Shown piece after piece: positions 26,065 to 34,324 of a stretch of 64,000 nucleotides of DNA. This DNA is from Saccharimonas sp963550135. Lineage in GTDB: Bacteria > Patescibacteriota > Saccharimonadia > Saccharimonadales > Saccharimonadaceae. The translations under genes and the position numbers were made by a program. Below the pieces are notes generated by a model, which saw only the letters and a list, made by a program, of their open reading frames with translations, did not search any database and was not told where the DNA came from. The stretch covers positions 1 to 64,000 of the forward strand of contig CAUVBP010000004.1 of the NCBI GenBank assembly GCA_963550135.1, given 5' to 3'. Numbering within the stretch: position 1 is the stretch's first letter; every line of letters begins with the position of its first letter.

Positions 26065-27837
26065 TTACTCCTCGATGAATCCGCCTGATTGCCGTGCCCA
26101 CAACTTAGCGTAAACGCCGCGTTTTTTGGTAAGCAATTGATCGTGTGAGCCATCTTCGACGATGTGTCCATTTTCCAAAACAATGATACGATCGAGTTTA
26201 GCGATGGTTGATAAGCGGTGAGCAATGACTATTGACGTTCGGTTTTTCATCAATGTTTCCAGCGACTTTTGGATTAGTGCCTCTGATTCTGAGTCTAATG
26301 CTGATGTCGCCTCGTCAAGGACTAGAATTGGCGCATCTTTCAAAATCGCTCTGGCAATGGCAATGCGCTGTCGCTGTCCGCCCGAAAGTTTGACGCCGCG
26401 TTCACCAACTAGCGTGTTAAAACCGTCTTGCAGTTTGACGATGAAATCATAGGCGCCAGCCTTCTTAGCAGCTTTTTCAATTTCGGCATCAGTCGCGTCG
26501 GGTCGGCTGTAGGCGATATTCTCGCGGACGGAGCGGTGAAATAGCAGCGGCTCTTGCGGCACGTAGGCGATTTGTTCGCGTAGGCTTGCCTGGGTAACTT
26601 CGGCGATATCTTGCGAGTCGATTGTGATCTTGCCCGAGTCAATATCGGCAAACCGTAACAATAATTTGGTGAGGGTAGTTTTGCCAGAACCGCTGGCGCC
26701 AACCAAACCAATTTTCTCGCCAGGACGAATCGTCAGCGAAAAATCATGAAACAGTGTATCACCTTGACCCTCGTCGTGCGTAAAGGTTACCTTATCCATG
26801 GTGATGCCGCCGCGTTTAATTTTTAGTTTTTTGTCGCTGCGATCAACTAGCGTTGTTGGTGTTTTAAGGATTTCTACCATATCGTGAGCATCGCCAATAA
26901 TACGATTGTAACTGCGCATGATGCCATTCATGTTCCACAACTCGTGCGCTACGCTGCCTGTATACGTTATGATTAAGTAAACTGATGCTACTGATACTAA
27001 ATTGTGCTGAGCGGCGTATACTGCAAAAGCAATTGCGCCAATTTTGATAATCGTGTTGATGGTCGAATAAACGGTACTAACTTTCAGGAAACCGCGCATC
27101 GTGCCCAAGCTAGCGCTGCGCCATGAACTGACCGTTTTTGAAAAGCGCTTTTGCTCTAGCGATTCAGCGCCAGACGATTTAACCGCCAGAATATTTGAAA
27201 CCATGTCGGCTAATTGGCCGCTAACTTTATTGCTGGCTTTAGCCTCTTTTTCGCTCAATTTAGCCATTGGCTTAGAGCCAAAATAGACGGCAATACTAAA
27301 AATAATTGAAAAGATAAACAGGAATAAAGCATACTGCCAAATTAATGTCGATAAAATGATTATTGATCCAGCTAAGGAAATAACTAACGGCAAAATCGAC
27401 CAAAAAATTGTATCCCAAAAACGTTCGACTGCACCGTTTAGTTTGTTAGTTTGGCTGACGAGCGAACCGCCAAATTTATTAGCATGGAAAAACATTGTTT
27501 GATTAGTCAATTTACTAAAGCAGCGCGAGTGTAAATCGCGTTGCAATGCAGTCTCGAACGTCCAAACTAGATACAGTACCAAGCGCCAGCCAATCACCGT
27601 TGAACACAGTTCGCTAACGCCATACAGAACAATTAGCGTCCATAAATTGTTAGCAGTTTGCAGCTGGTTGTGCTGGATAATATTAAGCAGCTCTGCGATA
27701 ACAAGCGGACCGACAAAAATAGAAATAACAATCGTAGTAATTGCAAAAAGTATCGCTAGATTTCTGCGGCGCCTGTAGGGTACAGATACTTGCCAGAATA
27801 GGCGTAAAATTTCTTTATCGTTAATTTTATTTTTCAA
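26065..27837 (-). CDS. ABC exporter, fused membrane and ATPase domains
   Basis: 590 residues. Six membrane helices (about 25-310), then an ATPase domain with Walker A GASGSGKTT, signature LSGGQRQR and Walker B ILVLDEATSAL followed by the H-loop IAHRLST. Type IV (MsbA/multidrug-like) half transporter that works as a dimer; substrate not evident, lipid or drug/peptide export are options. TTG start at 27837 with SD AGGAG 6-7 bases upstream. No partner half-transporter is adjacent, so a homodimer is likely. Confidence 0.9.
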   Translation of the reverse strand: MKNKINDKEILRLFWQVSVPYRRRRNLAILFAITTIVISIFVGPLVIAELLNIIQHNQLQTANNLWTLIVLYGVSELCSTVIGWRLVLYLVWTFETALQRDLHSRCFSKLTNQTMFFHANKFGGSLVSQTNKLNGAVERFWDTIFWSILPLVISLAGSIIILSTLIWQYALFLFIFSIIFSIAVYFGSKPMAKLSEKEAKASNKVSGQLADMVSNILAVKSSGAESLEQKRFSKTVSSWRSASLGTMRGFLKVSTVYSTINTIIKIGAIAFAVYAAQHNLVSVASVYLIITYTGSVAHELWNMNGIMRSYNRIIGDAHDMVEILKTPTTLVDRSDKKLKIKRGGITMDKVTFTHDEGQGDTLFHDFSLTIRPGEKIGLVGASGSGKTTLTKLLLRFADIDSGKITIDSQDIAEVTQASLREQIAYVPQEPLLFHRSVRENIAYSRPDATDAEIEKAAKKAGAYDFIVKLQDGFNTLVGERGVKLSGGQRQRIAIARAILKDAPILVLDEATSALDSESEALIQKSLETLMKNRTSIVIAHRLSTIAKLDRIIVLENGHIVEDGSHDQLLTKKRGVYAKLWARQSGGFIEE

Positions 27838-27958
27838 AAGTATCTCCTTCTTTTGTACAGTTTATATTGTGAGCAGTTTGATCATGGGTAAGGTGATTCA
27901 AACGCGAGATTTAGAGGAACTCTTTTGGCTCGAGTTCATAGATTAACCAATTATAAGG

Positions 27959-27964
27959 TATAAT
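27959..27964 (+). promoter_or_regulatory. -10 box of the SDR gene
   Basis: TATAAT, 6 bases before ATG 27971; TTCATA 18 bases upstream is a possible -35. Leaderless pattern. Confidence 0.55.
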
Positions 27965-27970
27965 CTTGGT

Positions 27971-28774
27971 ATGAGTCAAGAACGAAAAGTTTCGTATGTT
28001 TTAATAACAGGCACTACGAGCGGCTTGGGTAGAGAATTTGCTCGTCTATTTGCGCAAAATGGTTATAATATCGTTGCTGTTGCGCGTAACGAAGCTCTAT
28101 TGCAGCAGCAAAAACAGGAGTTAGAACGCCAGTTTGGCATTGAAATGGTCTACATAGTTAAAGATTTAAGTGCTGAGAATAGCGCTCAAGAAGTTTATGA
28201 CGAGATTAAATATAAAGGCATTAATATAGACATCTTAATTAATAATGCCGGGTTTGGTTCGTTTGGTCGCTATGTTGACGTCGATTGGCAGCGTCAGAAA
28301 GGTCTCGCTAGCGTTAATATGTTGGCCGTGATGCAGTTATCGTATCTATTTGGTAAAGATATGGATCGTCGCGGTAAGGGTAAGATTGTTAATATTGCAT
28401 CGATTGCCTCGTTTCAAGCTGGGCCATATATGGCGATGTATTATGCCTCGAAAGCTTTTGTCCGCTCGTTTTCTGAAGCCTTACATGAAGAAATGAAAAG
28501 TTCTGGCGTGTCGGTGACGGCGATTTGTCCGGGTCCGGTAGCAACTAATTTTGAGAAAAACGCTCAAATGATAAACTCAGCAATGTTCACTAGGCTTAGA
28601 GTTTATACACCAGAAGTAGTTGCCGCGAAAAGTTATCGCGCTATTATGAATAACAAAGCAGTGTATGTAGTTGGTTGGCCAAATAAACTTTTGGTGTTTT
28701 TGACGCGATTTTGTAGCTTGAAGTTCAGTAGAGTTCTCGCTAGTAAAATTAATTTAGGCAGCGGGCGAAAATAG
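27971..28774 (+). CDS. Short-chain dehydrogenase/reductase
   Basis: 267 residues, Rossmann fold. TGTTSGLGREFA is the cofactor-binding TGxxxGxG motif (about 14-25), NNAGFG follows, and the catalytic YYASK Tyr-Lys lies near residue 160 with a preceding Ser in NIASIAS. The C-terminal segment (WPNKLLVFLTRF) is hydrophobic and may associate with membrane, as in DltE/YqjQ-like SDRs. Substrate unknown. Confidence 0.88.
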   Translation: MSQERKVSYVLITGTTSGLGREFARLFAQNGYNIVAVARNEALLQQQKQELERQFGIEMVYIVKDLSAENSAQEVYDEIKYKGINIDILINNAGFGSFGRYVDVDWQRQKGLASVNMLAVMQLSYLFGKDMDRRGKGKIVNIASIASFQAGPYMAMYYASKAFVRSFSEALHEEMKSSGVSVTAICPGPVATNFEKNAQMINSAMFTRLRVYTPEVVAAKSYRAIMNNKAVYVVGWPNKLLVFLTRFCSLKFSRVLASKINLGSGRK

Positions 28775-28846
28775 CCTGGTCTGACCAGTAATTTAATTGT
28801 AAAAACATGGCTAAGAAGTTTAGCGTGGTAAGTTTTTAAAAAAGCA

Positions 28847-28875
28847 TTGTATTTTTATTGTAAATGATTTACAAT
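28847..28875 (+). promoter_or_regulatory. Promoter of the Fur-trxA operon
   Basis: TTGTAT (28847-28852), 17-base spacer, TACAAT (28870-28875), 6 bases to ATG 28882. The operator below covers it almost exactly. Confidence 0.65.
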
Positions 28876-28882
28876 AAAAATA
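28850..28882. promoter_or_regulatory. Fur-family operator, 33-base perfect palindrome
   Basis: Two 16-base arms are perfect reverse complements around a single central G at 28866. The core TTGTAAATGATTTACAA has the 7-1-7 form of Fur/PerR/Zur boxes. It spans from inside the -35 box to the first base of the start codon, so bound repressor would block RNA polymerase. Autoregulation is inferred. Confidence 0.8.
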
Positions 28883-29292
28883 TGACACAAATAGTTAGTC
28901 GACGAATCACGAAATATACTGATAGTATACTATCGATTTTATGCCATCTGCAGCATGCTACTAATGCCGAGATTGCTAGCCGGTTGCGAGAGTCGTATTC
29001 AAATGTTAGCGATACTACGGTGCATCGTATTACGCAGCGCTTGCGCGACGATGGTGTTATTGGACTGGCACCTGCGTCAAGGCAGGGCTGTTTGCGGTAC
29101 GACTTTTCACCGGAACCGCACGATCATTTTATATGCAGCGAGTGCGATAATTTACAGGATATCAAAGTCCCCGATTTAGTGCGTTGCCAGATCGAGCGCC
29201 AGCTTGATGGCTGCTGTTTCGATGGTCCTTTAGTTATTACTGGAGTATGTCAACAATGCAAAAATAGAAGGAGGAATTATGGCATTAATTAG
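28882..29292 (+). CDS. Fur-family metalloregulator
   Basis: 136 residues. Winged-helix N-terminal half (NAEIASRLRESYSNVSDTTV carries the recognition helix) and a C-terminal metal/dimer domain with HDHFICSECDNLQ and a second CQQC pair; the two CxxC motifs form the structural zinc site. Start ATG 28882 is chosen because the promoter -10 ends 6 bases upstream; ATG 28864 lies within the operator. The frame overlaps trxA by 14 bases. PerR-like or Zur-like function cannot be told apart; linkage to thioredoxin hints at redox sensing. Confidence 0.88.
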   Translation: MTQIVSRRITKYTDSILSILCHLQHATNAEIASRLRESYSNVSDTTVHRITQRLRDDGVIGLAPASRQGCLRYDFSPEPHDHFICSECDNLQDIKVPDLVRCQIERQLDGCCFDGPLVITGVCQQCKNRRRNYGIN

Positions 29293-29617
29293 TATTACAA
29301 CTAAACAAGAGTTTGAAGAAAAAGTGCTAAAAAGCAAGCGTCCGGTCTTGGTCGATTTTTGGGCGCCATGGTGTCCGCCATGCCGAGCGATGGCGCCGAT
29401 ATTACAGCAGATCGCTGACGAGACAGGTTTTGATATTGTTAAAATTGACACTGATGCTAGTAATGACAACAAAGAACTGGCTATGCATTACCGCGTGCAG
29501 GGTATCCCAAATATGAAGATTTTTGTTGCTGGCGAGGAAGTTGCTGAGCTGATCGGTATGAAGTCAAAACAGACACTAATTGATGCGTTGGAAAAAGCTA
29601 GAGAAACTATTAATTAA
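29279..29617 (+). CDS. trxA: Thioredoxin
   Basis: 112 residues with a thioredoxin fold and active site WCPPC (C32, C35). This differs from the usual WCGPC: Pro replaces Gly between the cysteines. The cis-Pro segment GIPNMKIF is present. Disulfide reductant of the cytoplasm. Strong SD AGGAGG lies inside the end of the Fur gene, so it is translated from the Fur-controlled operon. Confidence 0.93.
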   Translation: MALISITTKQEFEEKVLKSKRPVLVDFWAPWCPPCRAMAPILQQIADETGFDIVKIDTDASNDNKELAMHYRVQGIPNMKIFVAGEEVAELIGMKSKQTLIDALEKARETIN

Positions 29618-29618
29618 T

Positions 29619-30524
29619 ATGTCATCACGGAGTAATTATCAAAAGCTTTTCGTGCGAAGATTGCTAAGATATTTACCGCACCATACCCTAATGTTAATTA
29701 TTTACAAAAGTAAATTACTTCGTTTCGAAAATATTTTAGAATCCATCGCTAAAAGAAGAATAATTAATGTAAATGATTTACTTTCATTTGATAGTTCTGA
29801 GATAAGAGAATATCAAAAACTAACGAAAGATACTCAACTTTGGCATGGTACTGGTCGTTGGCAGCATGGTAAGGATAGCGTCGTTGACGTGATGAAAAGT
29901 TTTTGCGATATTGCTGGCCTCAAGCCATCTCGTGATGTGTATGCAGTTTTTGGCGGCAGTGATCGGCATATCGTACACTCGGTTTCGCTATGCCGGAGTC
30001 GGATGGTGGCGCGATCATATGCTGACATGCATGGTCTTGGTTGGAAAGAGAAAAATCGCTATGGCGACGCTCTGACTTGGACATCGTATTACTACAGCTT
30101 GTTTTATGCGCGACTATTTACGGTCAATGGGGTCAAAATGTTGCGCCGTTGGAAAACTTGGCGTACATTGTCGCATGATGAAAATGGCGATAATACTTGG
30201 GGAAAGAAAGTGAATAAGCAGGCACGCGATGTGTGGGATATCTTCTGTCTGGGTAGTGATATTTCGGGTAATTATCCAATTTTAATTGGTGTTAGGAGTC
30301 TTGATTCGCAATTAAAACTAGAAAGACCAATGAGTCATTACGAAGTACGCGCTGATAAACGAATAGGCGTTGCAAATATTTCACACATAGAAGTTCCTCG
30401 CGATAAGCAGGACGAAATGCGAGAATTATTGCTTTCATACGGTATCGACATACCAGTGACGAGCATTGAATTAGGCGAATATGTCAGTGTGCAGAAGCGT
30501 TTTACTGAATTGCTTGGTTGGTAG
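29619..30524 (+). CDS. Unknown protein, possible ADP-ribosyltransferase-like fold
   Basis: 301 residues, starting one base after the trxA stop, so third gene of the Fur operon. LWHGTGR (His76) followed about 60 residues later by SRMVARSYADMHG resembles the H-G-T strand and the YA helix of ADP-ribosyltransferase-fold proteins (PARP- or KptA-like). A clear catalytic Glu is not identified. The N-terminal 60 residues are basic. The assignment rests on motif resemblance only. The 5' coding part contains Fur-box-like repeats (see separate entry). Confidence 0.6.
   Translation: MSSRSNYQKLFVRRLLRYLPHHTLMLIIYKSKLLRFENILESIAKRRIINVNDLLSFDSSEIREYQKLTKDTQLWHGTGRWQHGKDSVVDVMKSFCDIAGLKPSRDVYAVFGGSDRHIVHSVSLCRSRMVARSYADMHGLGWKEKNRYGDALTWTSYYYSLFYARLFTVNGVKMLRRWKTWRTLSHDENGDNTWGKKVNKQARDVWDIFCLGSDISGNYPILIGVRSLDSQLKLERPMSHYEVRADKRIGVANISHIEVPRDKQDEMRELLLSYGIDIPVTSIELGEYVSVQKRFTELLGW
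29769..29781. promoter_or_regulatory. Fur-box-like palindrome inside the third operon gene
   Basis: GTAAATGATTTAC, a perfect 6-1-6 inverted repeat identical to the core of the operator at 28850-28882. Nearby (29700-29715) ATTTAC and GTAAAT half-sites also occur. The region is AT-rich, so chance cannot be excluded. Confidence 0.4.
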
Positions 30525-30581
30525 AGAAAAGAGATTAGGCTAAAGCTGACGAAGTGGATGTGATAAGATTATTAATAATAT

Positions 30582-31169
30582 ATGAAGTCACATACTAAAC
30601 CGCTTTTATACGACCAGATCACAGCCGATCCAATGAATGATGATTTTGCTAATAGAGGTTGGTTGCCTGTGTATTCTGCCTCAATAAGTTCGCGAATTGT
30701 ACTGGTCGGGCAGGCGCCAGGTCGAATTGCCCAGCAGACGCTAAAGCCGTGGAATGATGCTAGCGGTCGCTTACTTCGGCGATGGCTGAACGTAACGGAC
30801 GAGCAGTTTTACAATCCCGATCTCTTTGCGTTGATGCCGATAGATTTTTATTATCCAGGCAGAGGTACACATGGCGATCTGCCGCCGCGCTTGGATTTTG
30901 CCAGGAAATGGCATCCGCGTTTGCTAGCGCAGATGCCGAATATTCGATTGACAATTTTGGTTGGTTCGTATGCGCAAAAATATTATCTTGACCGCCGCGC
31001 CAAGCAGAATTTGACAGCAACTGTGGCGGACTTTAATATGTATTTGCCAGATTATTTTCCATTGGTTCATCCATCGCCGCTCAATATTGGTTGGCGCAAA
31101 CGTAATCTCTGGTTTGAATCGGACGTTATTCCAGTTCTACAAACTATAGTTAAGGAGGTGCTGTCATGA
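30582..31169 (+). CDS. Uracil-DNA glycosylase family protein
   Basis: 195 residues of the UDG superfamily. Motif 1 is VGQAPG (near 44-49), followed by SGRLLRRWL; the C-terminal motif is HPSPLN. The pattern fits the UDG-like clade often annotated only as family protein, not the classical Ung family. Uracil excision from DNA is the likely role. No 4Fe-4S cysteine set as in UDG families 4 and 5 is seen. Its stop overlaps the next gene in ATGA. Confidence 0.85.
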   Translation: MKSHTKPLLYDQITADPMNDDFANRGWLPVYSASISSRIVLVGQAPGRIAQQTLKPWNDASGRLLRRWLNVTDEQFYNPDLFALMPIDFYYPGRGTHGDLPPRLDFARKWHPRLLAQMPNIRLTILVGSYAQKYYLDRRAKQNLTATVADFNMYLPDYFPLVHPSPLNIGWRKRNLWFESDVIPVLQTIVKEVLS

Positions 31170-31510
31170 CAGTTTATAAAATTAAACGAATTTACGAATC
31201 GCTAGAATCGGACGATGGCTACCGCGTGCTAGTTGACCGATTATGGCCGCGCGGTATCAGTAAAGAACGAGCGGCGCTAGACGAGTGGGCTAAAGAAATC
31301 GCGCCAACCAATGAGCTGCGCCAATGGTTTAATCATGATCCAGAAAAATTTACAGAGTTTTCAGAACGTTATACAAAAGAGTTAGATGAAAATCCTGCTG
31401 CTATCAAGGCGAGAGATGACTGGCCTAATCATCCAATCGTTACGCTATTGTATAGCGCTAAGGATGCGGAGTTTAACCAGGCGGTAGTACTTAAGCAATG
31501 GTTAGAATAA
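31166..31510 (+). CDS. DUF488 family protein
   Basis: 114 residues. Typical DUF488 features: IKRIYE near the N-terminus, RVLVDRLWPRGISKE, DEWAKEIAPTNELRQWF and the C-terminal VTLLYSAKD. Function unsettled. ATG overlaps the upstream stop (ATGA) with SD AAGGAGG, so it is coupled to the UDG-family gene. Confidence 0.88.
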   Translation: MTVYKIKRIYESLESDDGYRVLVDRLWPRGISKERAALDEWAKEIAPTNELRQWFNHDPEKFTEFSERYTKELDENPAAIKARDDWPNHPIVTLLYSAKDAEFNQAVVLKQWLE

Positions 31511-31542
31511 ATAGCGCTCTTCAAAAATACTCATTTTTGACG

Positions 31543-31548
31543 TAAAAT
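31543..31548 (+). promoter_or_regulatory. -10 box of cysS
   Basis: TAAAAT, 7 bases before ATG 31556; a second TATAAT at 31548-31553 is too close to the start to serve it. Confidence 0.45.
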
Positions 31549-31555
31549 ATAATTA

Positions 31556-33040
31556 ATGATACGACTCCACAACACTCTGACGCGTCGGCTTGATAATTTT
31601 ACTCCGCTATCGTCTGATAAAGTGACTTTATATACTTGCGGACCGACTGTCTACGATGATTTACACGTCGGTAATTGGGCAGCCTACGTCTATTGGGACA
31701 CACTAGTCCGGACATTGCAAATTGACGGCTATACGGTTGATCGCGTGATGAATATAACCGATGTTGGGCATTTGGTCAGTGATGCAGACGAAGGCGAGGA
31801 TAAGCTTGAAAAGGGCGCTCGCCGCGATGGAAAAACTGCTTGGGAAATCGCTGAATACTACACGCAGCATTTTCTTGACGGCATGAAAGCACTGAATCTT
31901 ATTCCGCCAACACATATAGCCAAGGCAACTGATTACATTTCGCAGCAGATTTCTTTGCTGCGGGCTCTTAAACAGCGCGGCTGCACTTATCAAACCAGCG
32001 ACGGCATCTATTTTGATACCAGTACTTTTCCGCGTTACGCCGACTTTGCACAGCTTGATTTGAGCGCCCAAAAAGCTGGCGCTCGCGTCGATGCTAACAG
32101 TGAGAAGCGTCAACCGTGGGATTTCGCGCTCTGGAAATTTACCGAGAAGGGTAAAGTGCGCGACATGGAGTGGGAGACGCCTGCTGATTTGCTAGATACG
32201 CCACCAGAAGATAACAAGCCAGTCATGGGCTTTCCTGGCTGGCATTTAGAATGCTCGGCTATCGCCATGAGCTTGCTCGGCAAGACAATTGATATTCATA
32301 CTGGTGGAATTGATCACATTCCGGTGCATCACACTAACGAAATTGCCCAGAGCGAAGCGGCAACTGGCCAAAGGTTTGCGAACTTTTGGCTGCACTGCAA
32401 CCACCTGAAGATTAATGGCGGCAAAATCAGTAAATCTCTCGGTAATGGCTATACGCTCGATGATCTAAAGCAGCATGGTTTCTCAGCGATGGATTTGCGA
32501 ATGTTTATTTTGCAGGGACATTATTCTAACGAAGGTAATTTTTCATTCGAGAATTTGCAGGCAGCACACAACCGTCTGCAGCATTGGCGCGACGTGGCTT
32601 GTTTGCGACACCAAGTTCACGATCGCTTGCATAGCGATACCGAGAACAACGACCTGCGGCATGATTTCTCGCCAAGTGCGGCTATTGGCGCTGTCAAAGA
32701 AGCGCTAAACGATAACTTAGAAACGCCACGGGCGCTAGCTATTGTCGATAAAGCCTTAACTGAACTCGACAAAAAACCACCGCAGAAAATCTATCGAGCT
32801 GGATTAATCGAATTTTTAGAATTTGTTGATGCGGCATTGGGGCTTGAGCTGTTGGATTTAACTCCCGATATTGATGATGAATGTAAGCGGCTATTGATAG
32901 AACGCCGCCGTGCTCGCGATAACAAGAATTGGGTAAATTCCGATGAATTACGCGACGAGCTGCTCAATGAATACGGCGTAGTTGTCAAAGATACTGCACA
33001 TGATACTTTATGGGCGTATGCTGACGAAAAACCAGAGTAG
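31556..33040 (+). CDS. cysS: Cysteinyl-tRNA synthetase
   Basis: 494 residues. Class I synthetase: the zinc-cysteine CGPTVYDDLHVGN carries the HIGH-like HVGN, a second zinc ligand is in WHLECSAI, IHTGGIDHIPVHH gives the later His ligand, and KISKS is the KMSKS loop. C-terminal DALR-like anticodon domain is present (about 370-494). Normal family length. Confidence 0.96.
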   Translation: MIRLHNTLTRRLDNFTPLSSDKVTLYTCGPTVYDDLHVGNWAAYVYWDTLVRTLQIDGYTVDRVMNITDVGHLVSDADEGEDKLEKGARRDGKTAWEIAEYYTQHFLDGMKALNLIPPTHIAKATDYISQQISLLRALKQRGCTYQTSDGIYFDTSTFPRYADFAQLDLSAQKAGARVDANSEKRQPWDFALWKFTEKGKVRDMEWETPADLLDTPPEDNKPVMGFPGWHLECSAIAMSLLGKTIDIHTGGIDHIPVHHTNEIAQSEAATGQRFANFWLHCNHLKINGGKISKSLGNGYTLDDLKQHGFSAMDLRMFILQGHYSNEGNFSFENLQAAHNRLQHWRDVACLRHQVHDRLHSDTENNDLRHDFSPSAAIGAVKEALNDNLETPRALAIVDKALTELDKKPPQKIYRAGLIEFLEFVDAALGLELLDLTPDIDDECKRLLIERRRARDNKNWVNSDELRDELLNEYGVVVKDTAHDTLWAYADEKPE

Positions 33041-33098
33041 ACTCAAGTGTTTAAAAGATTCTTTTTGAATGGCGTGAGCTGGCTGAGCCAATCCTTTA

Positions 33099-34271
33099 CT
33101 AGGCTTCAGCTTCTGATTTAGCTGCCTCTGATTTACTTTTTTCGCGGCGAGCACGCTTGAGTAGGCGAGCAAGCTTTGTCGGTTTGGCAGCTGGTTCTTC
33201 GCGGCGTTCGACCTTGATATATTCAGTTGCAAGCACTTTGGCGCAGCCAGCTATCGGTATCGAGATAATACCGCCAACCATGCCGAACATGTACAGTCCT
33301 ATAGTTACCGCCATCAAAACCATTAGCGGCGAAAGTTCAATACGCTTGGATTGAATAGTTGGCGAAATTACATTATTCTCGATCTGCTGATAAATGATGA
33401 AGTAAATACCAAAAGCTATCGCTGCTGGCATACTGTTAATTGCCAGTAATGCAAAGACGATAATGCCGCCAATTCCTGCGCCGAACATTGGGATCAGCGA
33501 CAAGATAAACATGATAGCAATCGTTGGCAAAGCAATGTTTGCTGGTACTGCTGGAAAAACTTGACTCAAGATAAATACTGTTAAGCCGGCAAAAGCACCA
33601 TCTAAACCCGAAACGATCAATTGTCCGCTTACATATCCAGAGATTACTGCATTCATTCGCCGGAAGATGATCCGATGGTGCTGCATTCGCTTGTCGTTGC
33701 TATATAATCCCCAGAAGTATCGTGACCAGCGCGGTCCTTCGACTAGCATTAGAAATGTTAGAACTAGCGCTAGCGAGGCCTCGGTGATTAGCGACATTGT
33801 TGTTCCGACGCCGCTGAGAAAGTTCTGTCCAAAGTTTGCCAGCCACGACGTTGCATTTCCTTGTATTGAAACAACCATTTGATCAATCTGCGATTCTAGA
33901 TGATAACGCGATACTATAGCACCAAAGCCCTTCCATTGCGCCGACATTGTTCGTATCGTATCGGGCAGAGTTTGTAAAAAGCTAATTGTTTGCTGAACTA
34001 TTGGCGGCACTGCCAAAAACAGAATTGCCGCTAGTATTGCTACAATAACGATAAAAGCGATAGCCGTGCTGAGGGTTCGGCTGCGGTTGGGCAGTTTATT
34101 AGCCAACCAGCTAACTGGGCCATTGAGAGCTAGTGCTAAGAATGCTGCTGCTCCAATAATTACTAACGCTGTACGAGCATTCCAAATTAATAAGCCTGCT
34201 AACCCAAAGCCGATTACTACCAGCCAAAAACGTACGAATGTTATAGTGTCTATCTCGATTTTAACCTTCAT
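33099..34271 (-). CDS. AI-2E/PerM family membrane transporter
   Basis: 390 residues with about seven to eight hydrophobic segments. Family hallmarks include the conserved inner segment IPMFGAGIGGIIVFAL and the C-terminal QIENNVISPTIQSKRIELSPL split by loops. Members have been linked to autoinducer export or Na+/H+ exchange; the substrate is not predictable. Ends in a charged Ala/Lys/Glu tail. TATACT 6 bases before the ATG makes it leaderless; divergent from the P-type ATPase with only 53 bases between starts. Confidence 0.88.
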   Translation of the reverse strand: MKVKIEIDTITFVRFWLVVIGFGLAGLLIWNARTALVIIGAAAFLALALNGPVSWLANKLPNRSRTLSTAIAFIVIVAILAAILFLAVPPIVQQTISFLQTLPDTIRTMSAQWKGFGAIVSRYHLESQIDQMVVSIQGNATSWLANFGQNFLSGVGTTMSLITEASLALVLTFLMLVEGPRWSRYFWGLYSNDKRMQHHRIIFRRMNAVISGYVSGQLIVSGLDGAFAGLTVFILSQVFPAVPANIALPTIAIMFILSLIPMFGAGIGGIIVFALLAINSMPAAIAFGIYFIIYQQIENNVISPTIQSKRIELSPLMVLMAVTIGLYMFGMVGGIISIPIAGCAKVLATEYIKVERREEPAAKPTKLARLLKRARREKSKSEAAKSEAEA

Positions 34272-34277
34272 ATTTTC

Positions 34278-34318
34278 AGTATAGCGCTTTATTGTTAAAA
34301 ACTAAAATTTGCTATAAT
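34278..34318. promoter_or_regulatory. Back-to-back leaderless promoters of the transporter pair
   Basis: Minus strand: TATACT (34283-34278), 6 bases to ATG 34271. Plus strand: TGCTATAAT (34310-34318), 6 bases to ATG 34325. The whole divergent control region is 53 bases. Confidence 0.6.
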
Positions 34319-34324
34319 GTGCTT

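Noticed and set aside
28864..28881. ATG 28864 as start of the Fur-family protein
   Set aside because: It lies in the centre of the palindromic operator and upstream of the predicted transcription start.
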